From NCBI GenBank assembly GCA_900554615.1, contig USIB01000003.1:1-44137 (forward strand): DNA of 44,137 nucleotides. Direction: 5' to 3'. The notes under the pieces are model-generated. The model saw only the letters and a program-made list of their open reading frames with translations. It searched no databases and had not been told where the DNA came from. Shown in pieces: positions 30,980-40,224 of the stretch. Made by a program: the position numbers and the translations under genes. The stretch is from an uncultured Mycoplasmatota bacterium (GTDB lineage Bacteria; Bacillota_I; Bacilli_A; RF39; UBA660). The stretch's first letter is position 1. Each line of letters opens with the position of its first letter.

Positions 30980-32887
30980 TTACTCATCTCCTATACTTTT
31001 TATATTACCAAAATTATTTATATAAGACTCTACATTACCAAAATCATAAGAATTGCCATCTATCAAATAGCCTAACAAATTATTTGTATCACGAATTTCA
31101 TCTAGACAATCCGTAAATATGCAAGAACTTTTATTATATTTTAAGTTCTTTTTTAATATTTTGAATATTTTGCAATCTAATATATAATTTCCAAAAAATG
31201 CATAACATTCATCATTAATTAACAATTTTTTTCTTGCAAGTTCGTAATCTGGTTTTTCATATAACTTTTCTATTGTTATATTATTATTATTTATTTTAGA
31301 TATTTTAATTGTTCCGTAGTTTTTTACTTCCTCAATACTAATTTTTTTTACACCTACACACGAAGTTTTAGTTTTATCATAAAAATCAATTAATTGTTTA
31401 CAACAATTTGAAGAGTTATTTGAACTATATATAGTATCGCCTAAACATAATATAAAATTATCGGAACCAACAAACTTTTTAGCTAAACTAATAGAATATG
31501 CAAATCCATAATTAACATGTCTATTTTTTATAAATTTTATTTTTTTCCAGATTTTCCTTAATTTTTCCTCATAATTCACATTATCTTCATAGTTAGAAAA
31601 CGTATTTAAATAATTTGAATGTTTCAATAAATAATCCTTATATAATTTTTTTTGTTTATTACTAGAAATAATTAAACATATTTTATCTATATTTGAATCA
31701 TATAACTCTTCAAGTAAGACAGAAATCTGTGGCTTTAACTTATTTTCATAAACAACAGGGCAAAATTCTTTATTAATTAATTTAGTATAAGGATATAATC
31801 TAGTTCCATAACCAGCAACCGGAATAACGGCTTTTTTAATTTTATTTGTCTTTTTTAAATCAAATATATAAGAATTGTATCCCATTTTTTTTAAATAATT
31901 AATAATGGCCGTTTGACTATTTTTGTTTTTAGCAATTATTTGAGCAGTACCATCGCCTTGAGATCCAACGCCTTTACCACCATAAGAATGTTTTTTTATA
32001 AAAGGATCATTTAAAATATTATGTAATAATGGGGCTGTTAATTCGCTAGGACAAATTGGAATAGCATACTTATCAAAAAGTTTTTGTGAATATGTCATTA
32101 ATTTTCCTAATTCTTTTATATAACCATTTTTAATACACTTTTCTGCTTGTTTTACAATTTTTTTATTTATTATACCAAAATAATTTACCATTTTAGTTTC
32201 AATTTGTTCATGTGGAAAAGGATAACAAGAATTTAAATCATTTAATATTTTTTTGGTATCTTTTTTTCCATTTAAGTCAATTATAATCATATTAATATCT
32301 TTTTTTATAAAAATATTTTCATATGATATTTTATTACCATCAAAAACAACTTTATTTATAGAATTACCCAAATAGCAAAATTGATCTAATCTTCCACACT
32401 TTGATCCAGTTAATAATTCAGATTCAAAAGCATATTTCATAATTTGATCACCAGACAATTCTAATTTATATAATGAATTATAAGCTTTAATTACTAAAAC
32501 AGAAATCGCAGCACTTGATGCTAAACCTTTTTTTATTGGAAGTGTATTATCTAAAATATCGATTTTTAGTCCTTTTACATCATAATTTTTCTTAATTATA
32601 TATGCAGCAGCAGAAGCATATGAATAAAATGAATCAGACTTTGCCAATTTATATAAATCATTTAAATCAGCATTTATTTTTAAATTTTCATAATCAACTA
32701 AATCGTTAACTTTAGAAAAGGATATAATAAAATTATCATCGACAGAAACATCTGCCATAATTTTTTGATTAATACCAGCTACAAGAGCATACCCTTTACA
32801 AATATTTTTATTTATTTCTCTATATGTAGCCGCCCAGTCACTATGTTCTCCAAAAAGACATATTCTACCACTAACCTCTATTTTCAT
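30980..32887 (-). CDS. Fused GHMP sugar kinase and sugar nucleotidyltransferase
   Basis: 635 residues. Residues 1-340 are a GHMP kinase: GRICLFGEHSDW at 7-18, LPIKKGLASSAAISV at 116-130 and YGGKGVGSQGDGTAQ at 302-316. Residues about 348-635 are a GalU-type nucleotidyltransferase: AVIPVAGYGTRLYPYTKL with the phosphate-binding loop, then LCLGDT and EKP. Together they would phosphorylate a free sugar at C1 and convert it to an NDP-sugar in one chain, as in other fused salvage enzymes. Sugar and nucleotide specificity are unknown. The start overlaps the ATP-grasp gene by 17 bases. Confidence 0.85.
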   Translation of the reverse strand: MKIEVSGRICLFGEHSDWAATYREINKNICKGYALVAGINQKIMADVSVDDNFIISFSKVNDLVDYENLKINADLNDLYKLAKSDSFYSYASAAAYIIKKNYDVKGLKIDILDNTLPIKKGLASSAAISVLVIKAYNSLYKLELSGDQIMKYAFESELLTGSKCGRLDQFCYLGNSINKVVFDGNKISYENIFIKKDINMIIIDLNGKKDTKKILNDLNSCYPFPHEQIETKMVNYFGIINKKIVKQAEKCIKNGYIKELGKLMTYSQKLFDKYAIPICPSELTAPLLHNILNDPFIKKHSYGGKGVGSQGDGTAQIIAKNKNSQTAIINYLKKMGYNSYIFDLKKTNKIKKAVIPVAGYGTRLYPYTKLINKEFCPVVYENKLKPQISVLLEELYDSNIDKICLIISSNKQKKLYKDYLLKHSNYLNTFSNYEDNVNYEEKLRKIWKKIKFIKNRHVNYGFAYSISLAKKFVGSDNFILCLGDTIYSSNNSSNCCKQLIDFYDKTKTSCVGVKKISIEEVKNYGTIKISKINNNNITIEKLYEKPDYELARKKLLINDECYAFFGNYILDCKIFKILKKNLKYNKSSCIFTDCLDEIRDTNNLLGYLIDGNSYDFGNVESYINNFGNIKSIGDE

Positions 32888-33599
32888 ATCTAAATTCCTT
32901 TATTAATGCTTCTCTAGATTTTGACGACTTATATAATCCTGCTGAAGGATTAATATCTATCACATAATAATAATCATTTCGTTTAATTATATCAATTGAA
33001 AATAGTTCTAATTTCAAAATTCTTCCTATCTTTAAACATAATTGCTTAATTGTTTTGTCAGTAAAATCTTCATACATATCATCAAAATATATTGCATTTT
33101 TTATGAAATATACTTTATACTCTTCACTATTAGAATCTTCTAGGGACTCTTCTAAATAAATACTTCTACTATCAAATTTTTGAAGTAAATTATCAAGAGA
33201 ATTTTTATTGTATACCTTTAACACTAACTCAGCATGATCTACTGATTTAAAAAACAATGGATAGTCATATTTTGTCACTCTTTTATATTCAATAATATCT
33301 GGAACCAAAATATCATTATCTCTTAATTCTTTTTGAATTTCCAACTTAGTATTTTTTTTGTAATAAAATTCTTCATTTATTATTTTATAAACTTTACCTT
33401 TTAATTCTTTTATTAGTAACAAATTATAAGTAGAATTATTTAATATATATATAATATCGTTATTTGTAAAATTTAACGATATATTTTTGTTTATATAATC
33501 TTCTACATAAAAATATTCCACATCATCAAAAAACTCTTCTTTTATTTTCTCTACTCTGTCTATATAGTTATCTTCGTATGATAATACTATTTTAATCAT
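32871..33599 (-). CDS. ATP-grasp domain ligase
   Basis: About 242 residues, a compact ATP-grasp enzyme. YPLFFKSVDHAELVLKVYN gives the ATP-binding lysine region, SIYLEESLED the central loop, and FSIDIIKRNDYYYVIDINPS the metal-binding D..N-P motif close to the C-terminus. Such enzymes join a carboxylate to an amine or thiol through an acyl phosphate, as in RimK or D-Ala-D-Ala ligase. The N-terminal third is diverged. I prefer the ATG at 33599 because AAGGTG lies 6 bases away. Its start overlaps the preceding gene; amino acid or peptide ligation within the cluster is inferred. Confidence 0.8.
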   Translation of the reverse strand: MIKIVLSYEDNYIDRVEKIKEEFFDDVEYFYVEDYINKNISLNFTNNDIIYILNNSTYNLLLIKELKGKVYKIINEEFYYKKNTKLEIQKELRDNDILVPDIIEYKRVTKYDYPLFFKSVDHAELVLKVYNKNSLDNLLQKFDSRSIYLEESLEDSNSEEYKVYFIKNAIYFDDMYEDFTDKTIKQLCLKIGRILKLELFSIDIIKRNDYYYVIDINPSAGLYKSSKSREALIKEFRYENRG

Positions 33600-36069
33600 T
33601 TTTATCACCTTCTAATTTATTTTTATTTTTATCCCAAATTAAGAAATGATTATATTCACTAGGCATAACCACTTTCCTATTATCATTACAATTAATAGGA
33701 TAATCTAATATTGGAAAATATTTGGATAAAATATCATTAATATCGCAATGAGATATTTGTCCCATAGTAATTAATTTTATCTTATTATCATTAATTGAAT
33801 TATAAATGTCTATAAAATTACTTATAATGTTATAAAATGCACTAACTATATCCTTTTTTTCATCATCAGTATAATTAAATTTTACATCAGTATCTACTTC
33901 TAAACAAGTTATATGTCCAATTCCAGTTTTTGAATTTAAAGTTACTCTAAAATTTGCAATTGCTTCATCATTTGTGCTATTAAAAATTATGAATGGTTGT
34001 GTATTGCAATCAATATATGATTCAAATAAGTACTCAATTCCATTTGCTTTAACATTTGCACAATGTCCCATTTTACAATTAGACAAAGCAACTAACTTAG
34101 ATGACTTTGGCATTATTTTAGCATAAATATTATTGTATTTTTTTGTTATCAGTTTTTTCTCTAAATTCTTGATGATTTTAGATACTTCATTCCTATATTC
34201 GTATTTTATATAATTAATCTCAAATGTTCGAAATACATTTATTGCAGAATCAACTTTTGATATATTTAAATTTTTACTACTTTTCTCTATATAATTATCA
34301 TAGTTATTCAAAAATATATAATCAACTGTATTTTTTGATAAATCAAAAATTTCAATTAATTTTTTTATTGGTTTTATCTCAGTATAATACTTTAAAAATG
34401 GATATATATCATTGTAATCTTCTTTTGACAATTCATAATTATTCAATATATATGAACCGTCACCATATTTACAAGCCCAGTCTATAAAGTCTAATACTTT
34501 TTTCTCTTTTTTTATTCCAATATTTTTTTCTTTATTATTATTGTTAGCTTTATATATTAACCATTTATCATGTAATTTGCCTTTACTTTGTTCATACACA
34601 TCATCATGGTTATATTGACAATTACTATATCCGGAATTTTCTATTAATAATTTCAAAAAATCACATCTATTAGACTTTAGTTTCAATTCTTTTATCAATT
34701 TTTCTAAATTGTTTTTATCAAATAGAAAGTATGTGGCAAATTCTTGATTATATTTTATATTCTCCACGTATAATAATCCTTCAAATATATCTTCAAATTC
34801 TTCTAAACTCATTTTATTATTTATGTTTCTTTTAGAATTTATATTAAATATATTATTAATCAATAGATTAAAGCATTTGGGTTTTAAGTTTTCATTCTCA
34901 AAGTATCCTGAAATAAATAATAAAGCATATATAATATAATATTGTTTTTTTGTAAGTCTACCAACTAATTCACCTTTATCATTTTTTGTTTTATATGTAG
35001 AAACATTTCTAACTTCTTTTATTATTTTTTTGCAAAAAGAATTATATTCTTTACAAAAATATTCAATTTTATCATCTGGAGTATTACAAATTATTTTCTC
35101 CATTGGCAGTTTTATATTATACTTATTACAATTTTCAATAAATAATAATAGTTTTATACCTTTATTGTGATAAAATATTTCTCGGATTAATATTTTATTC
35201 TCTCCTGTATTCTTATCAAACCCTATTAAATGGGAATACATTTTTTTTGTAATTTTATAACATTTATTATCTCTTAAAACATAAATATAATTATTTGTAA
35301 TTAATGACTTTGAAGTTGCTTTTACATTTTGATTAACTATATTTGGTAAATCCTTTAAATCTCCTTTTAATAAAAAATTATTTAAAGAACTTATATATTT
35401 ACCAAAAATTTTTATTTTTAAATTATCATTACAATTTTTAAAAACATTTGCTCTTAATATGCATAACGACTTAGGAATATTAAATGTACCGCTTAATGAA
35501 GTACAGCCATAAAATACTTCTTCTCCAAAATCTAAAAATTTTTTTGAAAGATAGACTTTTTCTAAATTAATACAATTTTTACAGCATTGTTTGCATAAAC
35601 AAATTGTTGTCTCTGGTAATTTTAATATTTTAATTTTACTATTATCTTTAAAAACAAAATCAGATACGCTTGTTACTCCTTGTGGAACATTAGGATTACG
35701 TCCACCATGTTCATCGCAATATTTATTAAATAATTTTAAATCTTTTATATTTTTTAATTTATAATTCAATTTATACTTTTTATCAGGTGTAATTTCTCTA
35801 ACAATAATTTCATAGTAATCCGCATAATTAATAATGACATCTTTATTATTAAAAAACAAATTACTTGGTAAACTATTTATAGAATAAGGAATATATATTC
35901 TTTTAATATCATAAATATTTTTAAAAATATCTTCTTCAATGCTTTTAGCATTTTCAGGAATTGGAGGTGCTTCACCATTATTTTTAACTAAAAATTTTTT
36001 AAATAAAACAATATCAAATATTTTTATTATGCGTCCCTCATTGTTTATTTCATAATAGCAATTATTCAC
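33592..36069 (-). CDS. 825-residue BspA-type leucine-rich repeat protein with unknown C-terminal domain
   Basis: The GTG start at 36069 has AGGTG 7 bases upstream. Residues about 25-230 contain BspA-like repeats (KSIEEDIFKNIYDIKRIYIP; NCINLEKVYLSKKFLDFGEE; VFYGCTSLSGTFNIPKSLCI), and the cluster CKQCCKNC is cysteine-rich. A long middle part of unknown fold follows. The last 190 residues (SKLVALSNCKMGHCANV..., FRVTLNSKTGIGHITCLEVD) have a mixed beta/alpha pattern vaguely like an acyltransferase. No signal peptide is present, which is unusual for BspA proteins. It lies between the kinase and the ATP-grasp ligase, and could be a scaffold, substrate-binding or catalytic component. Function is unknown. 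Confidence 0.65.
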   Translation of the reverse strand: MNNCYYEINNEGRIIKIFDIVLFKKFLVKNNGEAPPIPENAKSIEEDIFKNIYDIKRIYIPYSINSLPSNLFFNNKDVIINYADYYEIIVREITPDKKYKLNYKLKNIKDLKLFNKYCDEHGGRNPNVPQGVTSVSDFVFKDNSKIKILKLPETTICLCKQCCKNCINLEKVYLSKKFLDFGEEVFYGCTSLSGTFNIPKSLCILRANVFKNCNDNLKIKIFGKYISSLNNFLLKGDLKDLPNIVNQNVKATSKSLITNNYIYVLRDNKCYKITKKMYSHLIGFDKNTGENKILIREIFYHNKGIKLLLFIENCNKYNIKLPMEKIICNTPDDKIEYFCKEYNSFCKKIIKEVRNVSTYKTKNDKGELVGRLTKKQYYIIYALLFISGYFENENLKPKCFNLLINNIFNINSKRNINNKMSLEEFEDIFEGLLYVENIKYNQEFATYFLFDKNNLEKLIKELKLKSNRCDFLKLLIENSGYSNCQYNHDDVYEQSKGKLHDKWLIYKANNNNKEKNIGIKKEKKVLDFIDWACKYGDGSYILNNYELSKEDYNDIYPFLKYYTEIKPIKKLIEIFDLSKNTVDYIFLNNYDNYIEKSSKNLNISKVDSAINVFRTFEINYIKYEYRNEVSKIIKNLEKKLITKKYNNIYAKIMPKSSKLVALSNCKMGHCANVKANGIEYLFESYIDCNTQPFIIFNSTNDEAIANFRVTLNSKTGIGHITCLEVDTDVKFNYTDDEKKDIVSAFYNIISNFIDIYNSINDNKIKLITMGQISHCDINDILSKYFPILDYPINCNDNRKVVMPSEYNHFLIWDKNKNKLEGDKND

Positions 36070-36088
36070 TAATTATCACCTACTTTTT

Positions 36089-36928
36089 TTATTTTTTTAA
36101 GCCATAACATGGTTTTTGTTCTTTCTTTGCTTTCATTAATTTTAAATATAGATTTTTACTATCTTGGCTTGATAAACCTATTTCTTCACATAAATCATCT
36201 ATTATTTCAGACTTATAATCATAAATCATATAATCTATCTTTAATTCATTTTTTAGTGCAAATAAATCTGCTTTCTGTAAATTGTGAATATCAATACCTT
36301 CTTCAATACATTTTGCTAATAATGCAAAACTTTGACTATTTGTTTGTATATCTTCTGTTCCATTTATACACCAAGAAAAATTATTTACAAGATTTTGAAT
36401 TGAATTGTTAATAAACCAATAACCAATCCGATTAATATTTTTCTTGTTTACAATATCATTATTTAATTCTCCAGGTCTTGATTCTCTAATCACTTTTGGT
36501 GTATTAAAATATATAATACCGCTTTTATCTACACATTCTGAAATAACAGCCCATTCAATATTATTATGTACTGCATCTAAAATTATTTTTTCTCCATAAT
36601 TTTCACTTGCTAAGTTAACCAAATTAAATAAAACTTCATATGTATTATTATATATTTGTTCCTCATACCATTCACTACTAACTTTCCAAATCAAATCATT
36701 AAATAAAACTAATTGTTGATTGCCTTTTAATTCTATTTCATTATTAATAATTTTATCTTTTATAACTTTGGTTAAATCAACATTTTTATCTAAATAAAAT
36801 TTTTTACATAAATTTATGATTAATTCTTTTTTATTAACAGTATTATATCCATACAATTGTGGAATTTGAGAATTTCTGAAAAAACTTTTTCCTGCTCTGT
36901 GTAATCCAGTTAACCCTATAATAATCAA
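36089..36928 (-). CDS. P-loop kinase-like protein of unknown substrate
   Basis: About 279 residues. MIIIGLTGLHRAGKSFF carries Walker A (GLHRAGKS) close to the N-terminus as in dephospho-CoA or nucleoside kinases, but the rest is not a known kinase; IILDAVHNNIEWAVI resembles a Walker B strand. A longer reading from a GTG at 36940 is possible; TTG at 36928 fits the GGAG site better, though the start is uncertain. It lies between the radical SAM gene and the BspA-type gene with 19-base gaps. The phosphate acceptor is unknown; a nucleoside or sugar would suit the cluster. Confidence 0.65.
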   Translation of the reverse strand: MIIIGLTGLHRAGKSFFRNSQIPQLYGYNTVNKKELIINLCKKFYLDKNVDLTKVIKDKIINNEIELKGNQQLVLFNDLIWKVSSEWYEEQIYNNTYEVLFNLVNLASENYGEKIILDAVHNNIEWAVISECVDKSGIIYFNTPKVIRESRPGELNNDIVNKKNINRIGYWFINNSIQNLVNNFSWCINGTEDIQTNSQSFALLAKCIEEGIDIHNLQKADLFALKNELKIDYMIYDYKSEIIDDLCEEIGLSSQDSKNLYLKLMKAKKEQKPCYGLKK

Positions 36929-36947
36929 AATACTCTCCACCTTTCAA

Positions 36948-38108
36948 TTATTTCATTTTACCATAGTATTCAGCCATACAATTTATTTTTTCTTCATGAG
37001 TTTCATTATATTTCTTCATTTCATTTCTAATATTCAACAAAATATCTTTATTAAATAATTCAAACCAAAAATCGCAAAAAGATTCAACTTCTCGTATATT
37101 GCCTAAAGCACCAAAGCCTTGTGATGCCAAGAATCCACATGGAAATATATTTCCCTCAGGTGTTATACACATTGTTCTTTGTCCAGCTCTGCAACTTGAA
37201 ATTTCAAATCCTAAAGGAATTCTAGAATTAGTTCCATTATTATTTTTTAAGTTATGTCCTTGAACATTTTCTGATAATTCTAAAGTTAACTGTTCCTTAA
37301 CACATTTATATTCATTATTACTCAAAGAATAATCCTTAAGGTTCTTACCACGACCAGTAGATACAAATTGTCGAATAAATAGTTTAATACCATTTTTATT
37401 TAATGTCTTTGCTAATTCTATTACTTCATTAATATTATTTTTCATAATAACAGAATTAACTCTTACATCAATATTTTCTTCTATCAAGCATTTTAATCCT
37501 CTCATTGCATTATCAAAATTTCCCTTACCTCTAATAGAATCATGTATTTCTCTTGTTCCATCTAAACTTACAACAGCACTATTCAATCCACTCTTTTTTA
37601 ATTTATGTGCAACATCTTTAGTAATTAATGTTGCATTTGTGCCTAAGGAAGTTCGTAATCCATTATTATGAGCACAACTAATTATTTCATAAATGCCTTC
37701 AAACAATAAAGGTTCTCCTCCAGTAAATCTAATCTCTTGAACGCCTTCTAATGCTAACTTATTAATTAAATCTATTACTTCATTTTTTGTCAGTTCGTTA
37801 TCAATTTTTTTTCCAGAATTATTTAAACAATGTTTACAAAAAAGATTACACTTTCTTGTTAATTCAATATAAACCGTGTCAGCAAAGCTAAACATATTAC
37901 AACAGCTTGAATTTTTATTTTCAGTAATTTTCAATTTAGTTTCTTCGTGTTTTTTTTCATTATCAATAATATCAAATTCATATATTAAATCATTATTTGT
38001 TAAAAGTTCTTTATATTCTTGTTTATTTATATAAATTCTTTTCCCTGTTGTTGAATTAAATAAAGTTCCTCCAAAAGCCTCTTTTCTTAATAACACTACA
38101 TTTTTCAT
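36948..38108 (-). CDS. Radical SAM enzyme with PqqD-like N-terminus and SPASM-like C-terminus
   Basis: 386 residues from the ATG at 38108 (GGGAGG upstream). Residues 1-40 (LLRKEAFGGTLFNSTTGKRI) resemble a PqqD/RRE-like peptide-binding domain. The radical SAM cluster CNLFCKHC is Cys87, Cys91, Cys94; FTGGEPLLFEG and VVSLDGTREIHDSIRG follow. A C-terminal SPASM/twitch-like part has SSCRAGQRTMCITPEGNIFP with CGFL. Such enzymes usually modify peptides (RiPPs) by C-C, C-S or epimerisation chemistry. No precursor peptide gene is recognised nearby. It is first in the seven-gene unit after a LysR-type promoter. Confidence 0.85.
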   Translation of the reverse strand: MKNVVLLRKEAFGGTLFNSTTGKRIYINKQEYKELLTNNDLIYEFDIIDNEKKHEETKLKITENKNSSCCNMFSFADTVYIELTRKCNLFCKHCLNNSGKKIDNELTKNEVIDLINKLALEGVQEIRFTGGEPLLFEGIYEIISCAHNNGLRTSLGTNATLITKDVAHKLKKSGLNSAVVSLDGTREIHDSIRGKGNFDNAMRGLKCLIEENIDVRVNSVIMKNNINEVIELAKTLNKNGIKLFIRQFVSTGRGKNLKDYSLSNNEYKCVKEQLTLELSENVQGHNLKNNNGTNSRIPLGFEISSCRAGQRTMCITPEGNIFPCGFLASQGFGALGNIREVESFCDFWFELFNKDILLNIRNEMKKYNETHEEKINCMAEYYGKMK

Positions 38109-38129
38109 AATTTCCTCCCTTTCATGCTT

Positions 38130-38158
38130 AATATAGCATATTAAAAAAATAATCACAA
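38130..38158 (-). promoter_or_regulatory. Promoter of the radical SAM operon
   Basis: On the minus strand TTGTGA (38153-38158) and TATATT (38130-38135) are 17 bases apart, and GGGAGG plus ATG follow at the right distance. An inverted repeat AATAATC-acaag-GATTATT covers the -35 box. Confidence 0.7.
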
Positions 38159-38191
38159 GGATTATTCGTTCATTTAAATTACATAAATTTA
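38148..38191. promoter_or_regulatory. Probable LysR operator pair
   Basis: Two dyads lie in the 99-base gap after the LysR gene: AATAATC-N5-GATTATT (38148-38166) and TAAATT-acata-AATTTA (38175-38191), the second a good T-N11-A LysR box. The downstream dyad overlaps the -35 box and the other lies upstream, the usual activator arrangement. Binding by the neighbouring regulator is inferred. Confidence 0.55.
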
Positions 38192-38207
38192 ATATCATTT
38201 ATAAGTT

Positions 38208-39092
38208 TTACTTATAGTATAAAATAAAGTTTATAAAATCTTTTACATGTAAATTTAATTGTGATGGTTTATAGCATATAAAAAAGTCTGTTTTAGGTAA
38301 ATTAAAATTTGTATTAATAACTTTAATTTTATCACTAAACATTTTTATTTTATCTTTATTACACATTATATTTCCAATACCAATCTCTTTCGAAACCAAA
38401 TTAACAACATTCTCAGTAGTACCTGCAAAAACGATAGGATAATCATCTGTAATATTTAAGTGACTTTTTATTTCTAAATAAATATTAGAATCTTTTGTAG
38501 GGAAAATAAGTTTATCTGTTTTCAATTTGTCTTCACTTAAATATTCTCTATTATCATTAATTGACGTAATAAAATTATTTTCTATTGAACCTATCTTTTC
38601 AACAATAATTGATGAATTTTTATTATTTATTGGAAAACAATCCAAAACAAAATCAACATTTTCGTCCGATAACATTTGTAACATATTTGTTGTAGATTTA
38701 TTAATTATATTAAATCTAATCATAGGATACTTTTTTTGGTAAGAAATCATCTTATCAACTAAAAATGAATTAAATAAAAATGACTGTATTCCAATATTAA
38801 TTACTCCTATGTGTTCTCCTTTGTTGATATTAATTTTATCCTCACAATTAAATAGAATATTAAATGCCTTTTTAACATCTTCATAAATCAAGTAAGCATC
38901 ATTAGTTGGAAAAATACCTTTTGTTGATTTTTTAAATAATGTTACTCCCAATTGATTTTCTAAGCTTTTAATATTTTGTGAAACTGCAGATTGGGATATG
39001 TACATTTTTTTTGCTGTTTTAGATATATTTTTTAATTCATAAACTTCCAAAAAAGTTTTGTACAAATTAATGTTAACATTAGAATTTTTCAT
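38208..39092 (-). CDS. LysR-type transcriptional regulator
   Basis: 294 residues. The N-terminal winged helix-turn-helix NLYKTFLEVYELKNISKTAK, then YISQSAVSQNIKSLENQLGV and LFKKSTKGIFPT, is the LysR signature. The remaining 200 residues form the periplasmic-binding-protein-like effector domain. Its start overlaps the HAD gene stop (ATGA). It precedes the radical SAM gene with a 99-base gap that contains two dyads and a promoter, so it is likely to regulate the seven downstream genes in response to a pathway metabolite. Confidence 0.92.
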   Translation of the reverse strand: MKNSNVNINLYKTFLEVYELKNISKTAKKMYISQSAVSQNIKSLENQLGVTLFKKSTKGIFPTNDAYLIYEDVKKAFNILFNCEDKININKGEHIGVINIGIQSFLFNSFLVDKMISYQKKYPMIRFNIINKSTTNMLQMLSDENVDFVLDCFPINNKNSSIIVEKIGSIENNFITSINDNREYLSEDKLKTDKLIFPTKDSNIYLEIKSHLNITDDYPIVFAGTTENVVNLVSKEIGIGNIMCNKDKIKMFSDKIKVINTNFNLPKTDFFICYKPSQLNLHVKDFINFILYYK

Positions 39093-39676
39093 TTCATATC
39101 ACTCCAATCCATAGTTTTTATATATCTATATATCTCACCCCAATTATGGACTTCTTTAACATATTTTGATTTTATTTCAGGTTGGCATATATCTCTCAAG
39201 TATAAACATTTAATATTTGATTTAATTATTTCTTTGATATTCTCATAGTTATCTTCTATAACAATATCAGCTTTTAGTTTCAAGCAAGTTTCTACCTTAT
39301 TTGACTGATTATATATTACGTCATCAAATTGAATTTTTTCCTGTTTCAGTTTTTTCTCTGTCAAAAGTATTTCTTTTTTACCAAAATACCCTCTTTTTGT
39401 AACGGCATAAATTTTGCACCCATCTTTCTTTAACAATTCTAGCACCTTCTTTGCAAAGGGGAAAACTGAACAATAATACCCAACATTCGGATATATTTCT
39501 TTTTCAAATTCTCTTAACTGCTTTTTAGACCAGCCATAGCACTTATAAGTTGCAAATTTATCTTTAATCTTTATACCATTTCCTTTATATTTTATGAAGT
39601 CTGTTAATTCTGCTTGACATCTTACAATATCCTCCGAATTAAAAACAACACCATCTAAATCACATACAATTATCAT
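39089..39676 (-). CDS. HAD-family phosphatase, 5'-deoxyribonucleotidase-like
   Basis: 195 residues from the ATG at 39676 (GGAGG 8 bases upstream). MIIVCDLDGVVFNSED gives HAD motif I (DxD), TKRG is motif II-like, and DIVIEDNYENI motif IV. The pattern resembles the NT5C/5'(3')-deoxyribonucleotidase group and related small-molecule phosphatases. It is co-transcribed with the LysR gene. A dephosphorylation step on a sugar or nucleotide of the same pathway is likely, but the substrate is unknown. Confidence 0.8.
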   Translation of the reverse strand: MIIVCDLDGVVFNSEDIVRCQAELTDFIKYKGNGIKIKDKFATYKCYGWSKKQLREFEKEIYPNVGYYCSVFPFAKKVLELLKKDGCKIYAVTKRGYFGKKEILLTEKKLKQEKIQFDDVIYNQSNKVETCLKLKADIVIEDNYENIKEIIKSNIKCLYLRDICQPEIKSKYVKEVHNWGEIYRYIKTMDWSDMK

Positions 39677-39792
39677 CAATAATTCCTCCAAGATTATAAC
39701 TAGAATTCCTTTTTAATTTTATTGCTTACTTAAATTTTTGTTTAGTATTAATCAATGAAAATACAAATTAAAAATTATTCATTATATAAAAA

Positions 39793-40107
39793 CTATATTT
39801 CAGACTGATTATCACTTAACAAACTGTCTTGCAGATTAATAATCATTGAAATTTCATCTTCTAACTTAATATATTCATTATGTATCTTATCATCTATTAC
39901 ATTAATTTTATCTTTTGTTTCTTTACTTAGAAATCCAAAAAAAGATTTATTCATTAAATTATTTTTTTCCATTTCATATATTTTAATATGATTTTTAATT
40001 ATTTTTATCCATTCTTCTGAATCTTTAATTTCTTGGAGTAAGCAGTAATTAAACATTTTATTAACATAATCTTTTTCTTTAATTATATTTTTTTTATATT
40101 TTTTCAT
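39793..40107 (-). CDS. Hypothetical helical protein, 104 residues
   Basis: A highly charged, mostly alpha-helical protein with coiled-coil character (KIYEMEKNNLMN; KDKINVIDDKIHNEYIKLEDE). No family, signal peptide or membrane segment is recognised. It lies between the HAD gene and a divergent helix-turn-helix gene. About 110 bases separate it from the HAD gene, so it is probably not part of the cluster. Low information content makes it uncertain. Confidence 0.5.
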   Translation of the reverse strand: MKKYKKNIIKEKDYVNKMFNYCLLQEIKDSEEWIKIIKNHIKIYEMEKNNLMNKSFFGFLSKETKDKINVIDDKIHNEYIKLEDEISMIINLQDSLLSDNQSEI

Positions 40108-40224
40108 ACGAATCTCCCGTTTTTTTTATTATATTATAACACACATCAGCAAAAAATAGTCCTGTAATCAGCAATTTTCTTATTTTTTATTTCAAAATGG
40201 GAAAATTAATATAGGTGAAGTACA

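Noticed and set aside
40106..40113. An inverted partial copy of the 12-base repeat as the far end of the integrative element
   Set aside because: Only 8 bases (ATACGAAT) match, which is expected by chance in this AT-rich sequence.
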